NCBI GenBank assembly: GCA_041906305.1
Contig: JAYRJL010000003.1
Span: 372,001-436,000, forward strand
Length of the DNA: 64,000 nucleotides
Source of the DNA: SHVZ01 sp041906305
GTDB lineage: Bacteria > Pseudomonadota > Alphaproteobacteria > SHVZ01
Direction of reading: 5' to 3'
Shown: in pieces, positions 1 to 9,511 of the stretch
Numbering within the stretch: position 1 is the stretch's first letter
Layout of the letters: each line of letters opens with the position of its first letter
Translations under genes and position numbers: made by a program
Notes under the pieces: generated by a model
Seen by the model: the letters and a program-made list of their open reading frames with translations, nothing else
What the model was told of the DNA's origin: nothing
The model's database searches: none

Positions 1-1217
1 ATGATCACGGCGTCGTCGACGACGAACCCGACCGCGATCGTGATCGCGAGGAGCGAGAGGTTGTCGAGGGTGAAGCCGGCCAGCACCATCACCACCAAGG
101 TCGCGGCCAGCGAGACCGGGATGGTGAGGCTCGGGATCACCGTCGCCCAAAACCGCTTGAGGAAGAGCGCGATCACAGCCACGACCAGAACCGTGGCGAT
201 GCCGATGGTCCATTGCACGTCCGCGATCGAGGCACGAATAAGCGTAGTGCGGTCGTAGACCGAATTGACGTTCACCGCCGCCGGCAGCCATTGGCGGATC
301 TCCGGCAGGGCCGCCTTCACCGCGTCAACGGTCTCGACCACGTTGGCATCCGGGCGCTTGTAGACGTAGATCACGACACTGGGGCCGCTTCCGTACCAGC
401 CGGCGACTTTGTTGTTGATGACGCTGTCGCTCACCTCAGCGATGTCGCCGAGGCGGACCGGTGCGCCATGGCGATAGGCGACGACGATCTCCTGGTACTC
501 CTCGGCCTTCAGGAGCTGGTCGTTGGCCTCGATCGTGTAGCGTTGGGGGCCGAGCGTCACCGAGCCCTTGGGCAGGTTCTGCGAATTGTTGACGATCGCG
601 TTGCGGACCGTCTCCAGCGACAGGTTCATCGCGGCGATGCGGCCGGGCGAGACCTGCACCCGCACCGCTCGCCGCTCGGCGCCGGTGATGTAGACGCGGG
701 CGACGCCGGGAAGCTGCGAGAGCTTCGGCCCGATCACGCTATCCGCCGCCTCGTACATTTCGGCGGCAGGGATCACGTCCGAGGTGAGAGCGAGCGCGAT
801 GACCGCGAAGCCGGCGGGGTTTGCCTTGTAGTACCGCGGCGGCCAGCCCCAAGCCTTCGGCAAGTCGGGCCCGGCGGCGTTGATCGCGGCCATCACCTCG
901 CCGGCGGCGGCATCGATATCCTTCGTCAGATCGAACTGAAGGATGATTTCGGCGCCGCCCATGGCGCTCCAGGACGACATCTCCATGATGCCGGGGATGA
1001 TGCCGAGCTTCGTCTCCAACGGCTGCGCCAGGGCCCGCGCCACGGTGTCGGCGCTGGCGCCGGGCATGGAGCCATAGACCCCGATGGTCGGCCGGTCGAC
1101 CGCCGGCAATGCCGCGATCGGCAGGTTCCGGTAGGCAACCGCGCCGAGGATCAAGACGGCGAAGGTCAGAAGGAGGGTGGCCACCGGCCGGTTGATGAAG
1201 GGCGCGGAGAAATTCAT
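1..1217 (-). CDS. RND efflux pump permease, N-terminal part (cut by window edge)
   Basis: Reading leftward from ATG at 1217, the translation starts MNFSAPFINRPVATLLL and follows the RND hydrophobe/amphiphile efflux family: TM1, a periplasmic porter domain, then TM2-TM4 with the proton-relay motif GFVVDDAVIMI at the window edge. About 405 codons are present of the usual 1,030 or so; the rest lies outside. The start overlaps the stop of the upstream RND gene by the ATGA arrangement, so the two pumps are translationally coupled. Two different pump subunits after one fusion protein resembles the MdtABC layout, in which MdtB and MdtC form a heterotrimer. The substrate cannot be told from the sequence. 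Confidence 0.93.
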   Translation of the reverse strand, partial: MNFSAPFINRPVATLLLTFAVLILGAVAYRNLPIAALPAVDRPTIGVYGSMPGASADTVARALAQPLETKLGIIPGIMEMSSWSAMGGAEIILQFDLTKDIDAAAGEVMAAINAAGPDLPKAWGWPPRYYKANPAGFAVIALALTSDVIPAAEMYEAADSVIGPKLSQLPGVARVYITGAERRAVRVQVSPGRIAAMNLSLETVRNAIVNNSQNLPKGSVTLGPQRYTIEANDQLLKAEEYQEIVVAYRHGAPVRLGDIAEVSDSVINNKVAGWYGSGPSVVIYVYKRPDANVVETVDAVKAALPEIRQWLPAAVNVNSVYDRTTLIRASIADVQWTIGIATVLVVAVIALFLKRFWATVIPSLTIPVSLAATLVVMVLAGFTLDNLSLLAITIAVGFVVDDAVI

Positions 1218-4200
1218 CGGGCGGTCGGCTCGGCGGGCGCGGGCACGGGTGCGTGCGTGGCGCCTCTCAGTCGGCGCTGGAGGGAGACGAAAGCGAGATA
1301 GATCACCGGCGTGGTGTAGAGCGTGAGGAACTGCGAGACGATCAGGCCGCCGACGATGGCGACGCCGAGCGGCCGGCGCAGCTCCGAGCCGGTCCCGGTT
1401 CCGAGCGCCAGCGGCAGCGCCCCGAGGAGGGCCGCCATGGTCGTCATCATGATCGGCCGGAAGCGCAGGATGCATGCCTGGCGGATCGCATCAAAGGCCG
1501 AGAGCCCGTCGTGACGCTCCGCCTCAAGAGCGAAGTCCACCATCATGATGCCGTTCTTCTTGACGATGCCGATCAAGAGGATGATGCCGATCAGAGAGAC
1601 CAGATCGAGGTCGTGGCCGAACAGCATCAGGGCCAGCAACGCGCCGACCCCGGCCGAAGGAAGCGTCGATAGGATCGTGATGGGGTGGATGAAGCTCTCG
1701 TAAAGCATGCCGAGCACGATGTAGACAGTGAGGACCGCGGCGAGGAGCAGGATCTTCTCGGTGTCTAGCGAGGTGGCGAACTCGGCCGCGGCACCGATCA
1801 GGCTGGTGGTGACACTCACCGGCATGGCAATCGACCGCTCGGTGCGATGCAAAGCGTCGACCGCCTGCCCGAGCGAGATGCCTTCGCCGAGGTTGAAGGA
1901 AATCGTGGTCGCCGGGAACAGGCCGTGATGGGCTATCAGGAGCGGAGCCGGGCGCCGCTCGGCACGGGCCACCGCCGACAGCGGCACCAGCTGGGGGCCG
2001 CGGCGCGACGTGCTGATACCGCTCGACGGATCGACGCCGGCCAGCGCTTCGGCGGCGGTCGCAGTAACGTAGATCTTGTCGAGGATGCCGGGGTCGTCAC
2101 GGAAGGCCGGATCGACCTCGATTATCACGTGGTACTGGGTCAGCGGCCCGAACACGGTGGCGATCTGCCGCTGGCCGAAGGCGTCGTATAATGTCGCGTC
2201 GATGGCGCTCAGGGTGACGCCATGGCGGGCAGCGGCCTTGCGGTCGACGGTGATGACAATCCTGAGGCCGTCGTCCTGGCGGTCGCTGGCGACGCCGGTG
2301 AACTCCGGTTGCTGCTTGAGCGCCGCCAGGAGGCGGCCGCTCCACAACTTGAGCTCGGCCTCGTCGAGGTCCTGCAGAACGTACTGGTACTGCGTACGCG
2401 TCGCGCGGGTCCCGATCTGCAGGTCCTGGACCGGCTGCAGGTGCAGCGTGATCCCCGGAACGCTGGCGACCGCGCGGTGCAGCCTTTCCATGATCTCCGC
2501 CACGGGCGCGCGGCCTTCCGGCGGCCCGATCGCGATGTAGAGCCGGCCGCTGTTCAAGGTCGGGTTGACCTTGCCGGTGCCGACGAAGCTGTCGATGCCC
2601 GCGACGTCGGGATCGCGCGCGACGATGTCGGCGACTTCCTGCTGGCGCGCGGCCATGCCGGCGAAGGAGATGTCCTGGGCAGCATCGGTGATGCCCATCA
2701 GGAGCCCGGTGTCCTGCTGCGGCAGAAAGCCCTTGTGGATCGTGGCGTAGAGCCCGCCGGTCGCGAATACCGTCAGCACGGTGATCACCAGGGTCGCGGG
2801 CCGGTGCCGCAGCACGAAGTCGAGGCCGGCCACGTACCACCGGGCGAAGACCTCGAAGGCGCGCTCGCTCCAGCGGAACAGGAGGACCGGCTTGTGGTCC
2901 GGCGGATCGGCCTTGAGGAGTTGCGCGCACATCATCGGCGTCAAGGTCAGCGACACGACACCTGACACCAGGACCGCCAGCGAGAGGGTAATGGCGAATT
3001 CTCGAAACAGGCGGCCGACCACGCCGCCCATCAGCAGCAGCGGGATGAAAACGGCGATCAGCGATAAGGTCAGCGACACGATGGTGAAGCCAATCTGCCT
3101 GGCTCCCTTGAGCGCAGCGGCGACCGGCGTCTCGCCCTTCTCAAGGTGGCGAGTGATGTTCTCGATCATCACGATTGCATCGTCGACGACGAAGCCGGCG
3201 GCGATGGTCAGCGCCATCAGCGACAGGTTGTTGAGACTGAAGCCGGCCAGCGCCATGCCGCCGAAGGTGACGATGAGCGAAACCGGTAGGGTCACGCTCG
3301 GGATCACCGTCGTCCACATCCGGCGGAGGAATAGGAAAATCACAAGGACCACCAGCGCGGTGGTCAGGAGCAGGGTGAATTGTACGTCAGCGATGGCGGC
3401 GCGGATAGTGATGGTACGGTCGGCGACCACGGAGATCTTGAGCGCCGGCGGCACCAGCGACTGCAGCTTGGGCAGCAGCGCCTTTACCGCATCGACGACC
3501 TCGATGGTATTGGCGCCGGGTTGGCGCTGGATGTCGAGCACCACGGCGGCTAGGCCGTTATACCAGGCGGCCTGCTCCGCATCCTCGATGCCATCGACCG
3601 CATTGCCGATGTCACGCAAGGCCACCGGCGCGCCGTTGCGATAGGCGATTATCGCGTCGCGATAGGCTTCCGCTGTGAAGAGCTGGTCATTGGCACCGAC
3701 CTGGAACGCCTGGGTCGGCCCGTCCACCGCGCCCTTGGGGTTGTTGGCAGTGGTGACGGCGATGCTGCGGCGGACATCTTCCAGAGATAGGCCGAGGCCG
3801 GCGAGGCGCGCCGGATTGATTTGGAGGCGCACAGCGCGCTTCTGGCTGCCTTCGGCGGTCACCGCGCCGACGCCGCTGACCTCGGACAGCTTCTGTACGA
3901 TGATGGTCGCGGCATAGTCGTTGACTTCGTGCAGCGGCAGCGTGTCGGAGGTGAGCGCCAGGATCAGCACCGGTGCGTCTGCGGGATTGACCTGGTGATA
4001 AGTGGGCGGACCGGGGAGCAGCGAGACCGGCATCCAGCCCGAGGCGGCGTTGATCGCCGCCTGGACGTCCTGGGCAGCGGCATCGATCTTCCGCGACAGC
4101 GCGAATTGCAGCGTGATCTCGCTGTTGCCGTAGGCGCTGGTGGAGCTCATCGACACCAGCCCCGAGATCTGGCCAAAGTAGTATTCGAGCGGCGCGGTAA

Positions 4201-4390
4201 TCGAGGTCTCGACCACGTCCGGCGAGGCGCCGGGATAGGGAGTGACCACCTGGATCGTAGGAAAGTCGACGCTGGGAAGCGCCGACGCCGGCAGCAGGCG
4301 ATATCCAAGCAGTCCCAGGATCACGGCGGCTGCGACCAGCAGCGTGGTCGCTATCGGCCGGAGGATGAAAGGGGCTGAGATGCTCGTCAT
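1214..4390 (-). CDS. RND efflux pump permease, MdtB/MdtC-like (1058 aa)
   Basis: A full-length inner-membrane RND transporter that would export substrates by proton antiport with a fusion protein and an outer-membrane channel. Visible features are TM1 (residues about 12-30), the first porter loop, the paired aspartates in GFVVDDAIVMIEN in TM4 (about residue 400), and the TM10 lysine region in LIGIVKKNGIMMVDFALEAE. Length matches the family. It starts 27 bp after the fusion-protein gene and overlaps the next RND gene by 4 bp. No outer-membrane factor gene is seen in the window, so the channel must be encoded elsewhere or beyond the left edge. Confidence 0.95.
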   Translation of the reverse strand: MTSISAPFILRPIATTLLVAAAVILGLLGYRLLPASALPSVDFPTIQVVTPYPGASPDVVETSITAPLEYYFGQISGLVSMSSTSAYGNSEITLQFALSRKIDAAAQDVQAAINAASGWMPVSLLPGPPTYHQVNPADAPVLILALTSDTLPLHEVNDYAATIIVQKLSEVSGVGAVTAEGSQKRAVRLQINPARLAGLGLSLEDVRRSIAVTTANNPKGAVDGPTQAFQVGANDQLFTAEAYRDAIIAYRNGAPVALRDIGNAVDGIEDAEQAAWYNGLAAVVLDIQRQPGANTIEVVDAVKALLPKLQSLVPPALKISVVADRTITIRAAIADVQFTLLLTTALVVLVIFLFLRRMWTTVIPSVTLPVSLIVTFGGMALAGFSLNNLSLMALTIAAGFVVDDAIVMIENITRHLEKGETPVAAALKGARQIGFTIVSLTLSLIAVFIPLLLMGGVVGRLFREFAITLSLAVLVSGVVSLTLTPMMCAQLLKADPPDHKPVLLFRWSERAFEVFARWYVAGLDFVLRHRPATLVITVLTVFATGGLYATIHKGFLPQQDTGLLMGITDAAQDISFAGMAARQQEVADIVARDPDVAGIDSFVGTGKVNPTLNSGRLYIAIGPPEGRAPVAEIMERLHRAVASVPGITLHLQPVQDLQIGTRATRTQYQYVLQDLDEAELKLWSGRLLAALKQQPEFTGVASDRQDDGLRIVITVDRKAAARHGVTLSAIDATLYDAFGQRQIATVFGPLTQYHVIIEVDPAFRDDPGILDKIYVTATAAEALAGVDPSSGISTSRRGPQLVPLSAVARAERRPAPLLIAHHGLFPATTISFNLGEGISLGQAVDALHRTERSIAMPVSVTTSLIGAAAEFATSLDTEKILLLAAVLTVYIVLGMLYESFIHPITILSTLPSAGVGALLALMLFGHDLDLVSLIGIILLIGIVKKNGIMMVDFALEAERHDGLSAFDAIRQACILRFRPIMMTTMAALLGALPLALGTGTGSELRRPLGVAIVGGLIVSQFLTLYTTPVIYLAFVSLQRRLRGATHAPVPAPAEPTAR

Positions 4391-4417
4391 CAGGTCCGGC
4401 GGACGGCTTGGCCGACG

Positions 4418-5581
4418 CTATTTGACTTCGACGCGTGCGCCGGCTTCGAGCCGGTAATAGCCTCGCGTCACCACCCGCTGGCCCGCAGCCAGTCCAGTCT
4501 CGATGAGGCTGCGGCCTGCGAAGGACTGGCCGACCCGCACGTTCTGCACCGAGACGCGGTTCTCGGCGCTGACGACCCACACGAAATCGCCCTGTGGCCC
4601 ATGTCGCACGGCTTCCGACGGCACCGTGATCCCGCCTTTTCTCTGATCTATGGTGATACGACCGTTGACGAAGTCGCCGGGCCAGAGACGAAGTGGCGTG
4701 TTCGGGAAGCGCGCCTTCAGCTTAATCGTCCCGGTTGAGGGGTCGACCTGGTTGTCGATCAGCTCGACGGTGCCCTTTCCCAGCTCGGTACGATCGTCCT
4801 GCGCCACGGCGGTTACTGGAAGATCAGTCTTGCCGAGCGTCAGGCGGGAGCGGCCAACGACCGTGGCAGACAGCGTGAAGATCACCGAGATCGGCTGCAG
4901 CTGGCTGATCACGACGATCGGCGTACCCTCGGCGGCGCGGACGATGTTGCCCTGGTCGAGGAGGCGTATGCCGACACGTCCGCTGATCGGCGCGGTGATA
5001 CGGGTATATCCGAGCTGCGTGGTGGCGTAGGCGATCTGAGCGTCGGTGCTGCGGATCTGCGCCCGGTACTGTTCCACCAGCGCGCGCCGCTGCTCGGCCT
5101 GCTGGGCGGTGGCGAAGCTTCGCTGAACGAGGTCGTCGGATCGCTTCATGTCGGCGATGGCGCTGTCGAGGAGCGCCTGGTCGCGGGCTCGCATGGCCTG
5201 CTGCTGGCTCAGCTGCGCTTGCAGCGGCCGGGGGTCAATCAACGCGAGCGGATCTCCGGCATTCACGTCCTTTCCTTCCTGGAACAGGATCTGGATGATC
5301 TCGCCATCGACACGGCTCTTCACGCTGACGGTGTTGTACGCCTGGACCGTGCCTATGCCGTTCAGCAGGATCGGCACGTCCTCAGCCTTCGCCACTGAAA
5401 GCGACACCGGGATGACAGGCGGCGACGTTACCGGCGCTGCGACCGTCGACGGGGAAAAATATGCAGTGAATCCGGAGATATAGGCTGTCACCGACGTTAG
5501 ATCGGCTGGAGTGTGGTTGAAATAGATTGCCGCGCCAAGCGCCAGCATGCCTAGACCGGAAAAGATGACAGAAACGCGCAT
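4418..5581 (-). CDS. RND membrane fusion protein (HlyD/MdtA-like periplasmic adaptor, 387 aa)
   Basis: Periplasmic adaptor that links the two downstream RND pumps to an outer-membrane channel. The N-terminus has one membrane-spanning or signal segment (residues about 5-22). A biotinyl/lipoyl-like barrel follows (GIGTVQAYNTVSVKSRVDGEI), then an alpha-helical hairpin rich in Q, A and R (about 115-180), the second lipoyl half (TAPISGRVGIRLLDQGNIV) and C-terminal beta-barrel domains. It is the first gene of the three-gene minus-strand operon, so its promoter should lie in the 136 bp between 5582 and 5717. No local regulator gene is seen beside it. Confidence 0.93.
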   Translation of the reverse strand: MRVSVIFSGLGMLALGAAIYFNHTPADLTSVTAYISGFTAYFSPSTVAAPVTSPPVIPVSLSVAKAEDVPILLNGIGTVQAYNTVSVKSRVDGEIIQILFQEGKDVNAGDPLALIDPRPLQAQLSQQQAMRARDQALLDSAIADMKRSDDLVQRSFATAQQAEQRRALVEQYRAQIRSTDAQIAYATTQLGYTRITAPISGRVGIRLLDQGNIVRAAEGTPIVVISQLQPISVIFTLSATVVGRSRLTLGKTDLPVTAVAQDDRTELGKGTVELIDNQVDPSTGTIKLKARFPNTPLRLWPGDFVNGRITIDQRKGGITVPSEAVRHGPQGDFVWVVSAENRVSVQNVRVGQSFAGRSLIETGLAAGQRVVTRGYYRLEAGARVEVK

Positions 5582-5717
5582 ACCTGTTCACACACCGATA
5601 CAGACACGAATGCATTCGCCGCGCAGACACCGTCGCAATCACTTCATATGAGCAGTCGCATCGTACGAAATAACTGATGGCGGCAATTCGCGGCGGCAGG
5701 GGGCCATCTTCAGGCGC

Positions 5718-6035
5718 TCAAAGATCTGGAATCTCCAAGTCCATCAGCGGCCCGTAGTACTGGCACCCCAGAATGTCCCAATCGCCAGGGCTGCCATTGG
5801 GCATCGAGCGGTAGATCGTGAACTTGATGGCATTGGCAACGTCGAATGTCACGAAGTCCGAAACGCGCTCGGATGGAATGTTGTAAAGCCGCGAGACCGT
5901 CTCACGTGTCACAGCGCCCGAGTCCACCGTGCGGCGATAGTTCTCTTTCTTCGAGAAGATGATATCGAAGGTAACCTGATTCACGCCGGCATTCTTGCTG
6001 CGGATGGTGGTCGCCAGGTCTTGCAGTCGCGCCAT
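5718..6035 (-). CDS. DUF4387 family protein (105 aa)
   Basis: A 105-residue protein matching the DUF4387 pattern as I remember it, starting MARLQDLATTIRSKNAG and carrying the YYGPLMDLEIPDL tail. DUF4387 proteins are usually encoded next to or fused with AtuA-family (DUF1446) proteins, and here the gene follows the AtuA gene after only 2 bp. It is probably the small partner of that protein. The molecular role is not established. It is the last gene of the long minus-strand operon starting at 14823. Confidence 0.85.
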   Translation of the reverse strand: MARLQDLATTIRSKNAGVNQVTFDIIFSKKENYRRTVDSGAVTRETVSRLYNIPSERVSDFVTFDVANAIKFTIYRSMPNGSPGDWDILGCQYYGPLMDLEIPDL

Positions 6036-6037
6036 GG

Positions 6038-7408
6038 TTAGACTCCTGCTTCGATGAGGTGCACGGGGAACAGCTCCATCGGGTCATCGACCGGCGCCGT
6101 GTGGTTGACGTTCCAGACGTATCCTGGCGAAGAGCGCATAGTCTCCTTGGTTGTCGCTGCGAGCCCGCTGGTGCCCTTGGCACCGGGTATGCGAGCCAGG
6201 AAGAACATGCGTGTGGCAAAATCGGTCAGCTTCTGTGCCAGCGCCTCGCCGTCGGCCAGTCCTTCGACCACGATCGCAAGCTCGTGCGGCTTTGCATCCT
6301 TGATCGGCTCCATCTCCTTGAGCACACCGTTGCGCCCGAAAACGTGGAAGAACAGCTCGTATTTCTGATTGCCAAAGCGCTTGGCGACTGCGATGCGGCA
6401 CCACTCGATGGCCTTGTCGACATTGGCAACCACATGAGGGTCGCGAATGCCGACAATACCCATGTAGCGATCACCAATCCTGCGAGCGCCTTCCAGTTTC
6501 ACCCTGAGCCGACTGTCCGGAATCCATTGGGCGCCGGCGATGCGGCAGGTCCGCTCGTCGTACTGTTCGTATGTGCAATGAGTCATATCAAGCAGCCCGC
6601 CAAGCGCCCGTTCGAAATAAGGCGTCTCGCGCTCGTACATCGAGTGGCCAGCGGCTGAGGCAATGGTGACCCGCTGGTCGGGATGATAGGGGGTAATCCG
6701 AATGTCCTTGTGCGAGATTGTGCCGATGATCGTCTCCTTGCCCATGAAAGGCTCGGCCACGAGCGACGCGCATTCGATCATCTTCCCCATATGGTAGGCC
6801 AGAGCCTCCGGAAAGCCGGCGCGAATGCAGGGCGCCGCCGTGAACGCCACGTCGCCGCAGCGCCCGCCAACGATCACATCGGCGCCCATGTCGAGCAGCT
6901 TGATGAACGGGTGCACGCCTGCGACGGCGACGATGCGGCGCGACCGGTCGATCTCTTCCGGCGTCAGCGACGGGAAGCCGCCAAGACCGCTCAGCTCTTC
7001 TCCCCTGGCGAGCTTGGCCTTGAGATAGTCCTTTGAAACTTCAGAATGGAAATAACCGAGCTTGAATTTGGGGATCCTATGCTCGATAGCGATCTCGCGG
7101 ATCTGTCGCACCGTGTCGTCGACGCCATGATTGCTGCCAGTGTCACCGGCAGAACCAATGATCATCGGAATGTTGCGCTTGCGGGAGGCGGTCAGGAACA
7201 GTTCGAGCTCGTCGCGGGCGAAGTGACCTAGCGTCGAGTTCTCTCCCAGATAAACCGGGCCAGGATCGGAGCTGCCGCCGTCCGCGACGAGGTAGTCAGG
7301 CATCGTATCGATGCCGGCATGGAAGCTTTCCGGGCTCGACGGCGCGGTGCCGAGATGGCCGGTCGAAATCATGATGCGCAGGTTCTTGCGCGGCTCCACG
7401 CTATCCAT
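6038..7408 (-). CDS. Acyclic terpene utilization AtuA family protein (DUF1446, 456 aa)
   Basis: Family assignment rests on the glycine-rich segments GSAGDTGSNHGVDDTV, LLDMGADVIVGGRCGDVAF and the N-terminal MISTGHLG, typical of AtuA/DUF1446 proteins. AtuA was named from the citronellol/geraniol degradation cluster of Pseudomonas, where its exact reaction is unclear. The open frame extends upstream to 7801, but the start at 7408 is chosen because the family N-terminus begins there and the extension lies within the C45 gene. It overlaps that gene by 8 bp. No terpene-pathway carboxylase or acyl-CoA dehydrogenase genes are nearby, so a terpene role is unlikely here; processing of the imported compound is more plausible. 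Confidence 0.88.
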   Translation of the reverse strand: MDSVEPRKNLRIMISTGHLGTAPSSPESFHAGIDTMPDYLVADGGSSDPGPVYLGENSTLGHFARDELELFLTASRKRNIPMIIGSAGDTGSNHGVDDTVRQIREIAIEHRIPKFKLGYFHSEVSKDYLKAKLARGEELSGLGGFPSLTPEEIDRSRRIVAVAGVHPFIKLLDMGADVIVGGRCGDVAFTAAPCIRAGFPEALAYHMGKMIECASLVAEPFMGKETIIGTISHKDIRITPYHPDQRVTIASAAGHSMYERETPYFERALGGLLDMTHCTYEQYDERTCRIAGAQWIPDSRLRVKLEGARRIGDRYMGIVGIRDPHVVANVDKAIEWCRIAVAKRFGNQKYELFFHVFGRNGVLKEMEPIKDAKPHELAIVVEGLADGEALAQKLTDFATRMFFLARIPGAKGTSGLAATTKETMRSSPGYVWNVNHTAPVDDPMELFPVHLIEAGV

Positions 7409-8522
7409 GAACGGAGTCCCTTGCTCTGTCTGACGAGGCGGCGTTGCCGCCGGAGGCGAGATGCACGCGGCGCCAGTCGCCGCCGCAGGGACTGCCCTGC
7501 GATTGCAGCAGCGAACGGCCGGCGGCATCGAAGACGACGCCGGACAGCGTGATCGTGTCGGGCGTGTGTCGGCACAGCGCCGGATGGCCACGAAGGCCGT
7601 GGCTGGCGAGGAGCGCGGCACAGTCCGTCTCGGTCCAGCCGCCCCCCCCCGGAGCAAGCGATTCCTGCAGGAAGGCCAGCCGGCCTTCCGAGTTCTGCGG
7701 GCGATCGGTGCCCAGCCGCTCCATGAGACGGCGCGCCAGGTCCGGCTCGGTGTGGTGGTTGGTCCGCGCCACCCAGCCGCGCCCTGCGTCGTCTTCGACA
7801 TGCACGCGACTGTGAACGATCTCGACGGCGGCCATGGCTCCCGTCGCGTCGCCGAGGATCAAGTTGCCACCTCCGACATGAGGCACGGACTGAATGAAGG
7901 CAACGGCGTCGGTTACGGTACGGCAGCGGGAAAGCAGCGCCTCCATCAGGTAGTATCGGAGCACGCCCAAGCCGAGATCCGCGGTGCGGACAGCAGTGTC
8001 GGCCATGCAGAAGCCGTCGGAGTTCATGCCGCTCGACGCTGCCGGCGCGCTGCCGAAGCTCCCGACGGCTACCGTCTCGCGGCCGCCCCAGGCCGGATCG
8101 CTCTGCCGCAGCAGTAGCTGCAGAGGGGCAAAATAGTGCGGATTGTCGCGATTCTTCGCCACCAGCACCCGTCCCGGCGCGCTGCGGACAGCGAAGGCCG
8201 AGCACCCCTCCTCTTCCGCCGCGGCGGCGGTCCGCCGATCTTCGATGGCGTAACGGATATGCATGCCAAACAACGCCTCGACCGCCACATCGAAACCCGC
8301 GGCAAGACCTTCGATCTGCTCGCAGACGTCCGGAACATGCGTGAGCTGGCATTGCCATTGACGTCGGAGCCACTCCTCCTCGCCGGCCAAGAAAGACTCG
8401 GCCAGGGCGATGCGTTGCCGAACCTCGGCTTTCATCGAATGTCCGGCACGTGCAGTTGCCAAGCCACGTTCGTAAGGCGATCCCGTCACGGACAGCGGGA
8501 CGATTTCCGGATGATTCATCAT
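7401..8522 (-). CDS. C45-family Ntn amidohydrolase / acyltransferase-like protein (373 aa)
   Basis: Resembles the peptidase C45 family, whose founder is acyl-CoA:6-aminopenicillanate acyltransferase. These Ntn hydrolases self-cleave in front of a catalytic cysteine and then hydrolyse amide bonds. The probable nucleophile is the Cys of EEGCSAFAVRS near residue 108, followed by VAKNRDNPH and a central GMNSDGF segment, all typical. Start at 8522 (ATGATG) overlaps the stop of the ABC ATPase gene, which gives a normal family length; the open frame runs further upstream but inside that ATPase. In this operon it probably hydrolyses the compound brought in by the ABC importer. Confidence 0.87.
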   Translation of the reverse strand: MMNHPEIVPLSVTGSPYERGLATARAGHSMKAEVRQRIALAESFLAGEEEWLRRQWQCQLTHVPDVCEQIEGLAAGFDVAVEALFGMHIRYAIEDRRTAAAAEEEGCSAFAVRSAPGRVLVAKNRDNPHYFAPLQLLLRQSDPAWGGRETVAVGSFGSAPAASSGMNSDGFCMADTAVRTADLGLGVLRYYLMEALLSRCRTVTDAVAFIQSVPHVGGGNLILGDATGAMAAVEIVHSRVHVEDDAGRGWVARTNHHTEPDLARRLMERLGTDRPQNSEGRLAFLQESLAPGGGGWTETDCAALLASHGLRGHPALCRHTPDTITLSGVVFDAAGRSLLQSQGSPCGGDWRRVHLASGGNAASSDRARDSVHG

Positions 8523-9511
8523 CGTGCCTCGTAGAGATGGCAGGCGACCTGCCGGTTGTCGGCGACGGGCCGAAGGACGGGGCGCGCCTCTGCGCAACGC
8601 GGCATGGCCTGAGGGCAGCGTGTATGGAACTTGCACCCCGGAGGTGGATCGAGGGGGGACGGCAAGTCGCCCGTCAGGCGGATCCGTTGCCGCCGCTCGC
8701 GCGAGCGCAACCGGGGAACCGCCGAAAGCAAGGCTTGGCTGTAGGGATGCCGCGGCGCGGAAAGGAGATCTCGAGCAGCTCCCATCTCTACGATGTCGCC
8801 GAGATACATCACCGCGACGCGGGTACTCACATAGCCGACCAGCGCCAGGTTGTGCGAGACGAAGACGTAGGTTAGCCCGAGTTCCGCCTGCAGTTCGCGC
8901 AGGAGGTACAGGATCTGCGCCTGCACCGAGACGTCGAGGGCCGATACCGGCTCGTCGCAGACCACGAGGTCGGGATGCGAGATCAGGGCACGGGCGATCG
9001 CAAGGCGCTGTCGCTGCCCACCGGAGAATTGGTGCGGATAGCGTCGTAGCGCCTCGGCCGGCAACCCTACCTTTCCCAGAATGTCGACGACACGGTCCCG
9101 GATCTCGCGCCTGGAGCTCAACCGGTGCACGTCGAGCGGCAGGCCGACGGTCTCCTCCACCGTGCGGCGCGGGTTGAGCGAGGCATAGGGATCCTGGAAG
9201 ACGATCTGCATGCGGCGCCGGAGCGGCGTCATGCTGCCACGGTCGAGCCGGGTGATATCCCGTCCTTCGAACAGGACGCGGCCTAACGTCGGCTCCTGCA
9301 GGCGCAGGATGGTGCGGCCGAGCGTGGTCTTTCCGCAACCGCTCTCGCCAATCACTCCGAGTGTCTCGCCGCGCGAGACCTCGAAGCTGACGCCGTCGAC
9401 GGCACGAACCAAGGCCCCCTCGCGTCGACGATAGAGACGCTCAAGGCCGCGGCGCGTATCGAAATGCTTCACCAGGTTCTCGACCTGCAGGAGCGGCACA
9501 GGTGCATTCAT
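8519..9511 (-). CDS. ABC importer ATPase, DppF/OppF type (330 aa)
   Basis: Cytoplasmic ATPase of a peptide/nickel-type ABC importer. It shows Walker A GESGCGKTTLGR (about 60), signature FSGGQRQRLAIARAL, Walker B LVVCDEPVSALD and the C-terminal oligopeptide-importer extension with cysteines (CKFHTRCPQAMPRC), which may hold an Fe-S cluster as in some relatives. The start at 9511 (MNAPVPLLQVENLV) is preferred to the longer frame reaching 9595 because it abuts the stop of the DppD-type gene (1-bp overlap). It should pair with that protein as the nucleotide-binding heterodimer. Confidence 0.94.
   Translation of the reverse strand: MNAPVPLLQVENLVKHFDTRRGLERLYRRREGALVRAVDGVSFEVSRGETLGVIGESGCGKTTLGRTILRLQEPTLGRVLFEGRDITRLDRGSMTPLRRRMQIVFQDPYASLNPRRTVEETVGLPLDVHRLSSRREIRDRVVDILGKVGLPAEALRRYPHQFSGGQRQRLAIARALISHPDLVVCDEPVSALDVSVQAQILYLLRELQAELGLTYVFVSHNLALVGYVSTRVAVMYLGDIVEMGAARDLLSAPRHPYSQALLSAVPRLRSRERRQRIRLTGDLPSPLDPPPGCKFHTRCPQAMPRCAEARPVLRPVADNRQVACHLYEAR

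Noticed and set aside
213..1301. Long plus-strand open frame of 362 codons
   Set aside because: It lies opposite the RND pump genes, has an arginine- and histidine-rich composition typical of antisense frames in GC-rich DNA, and carries no domain.
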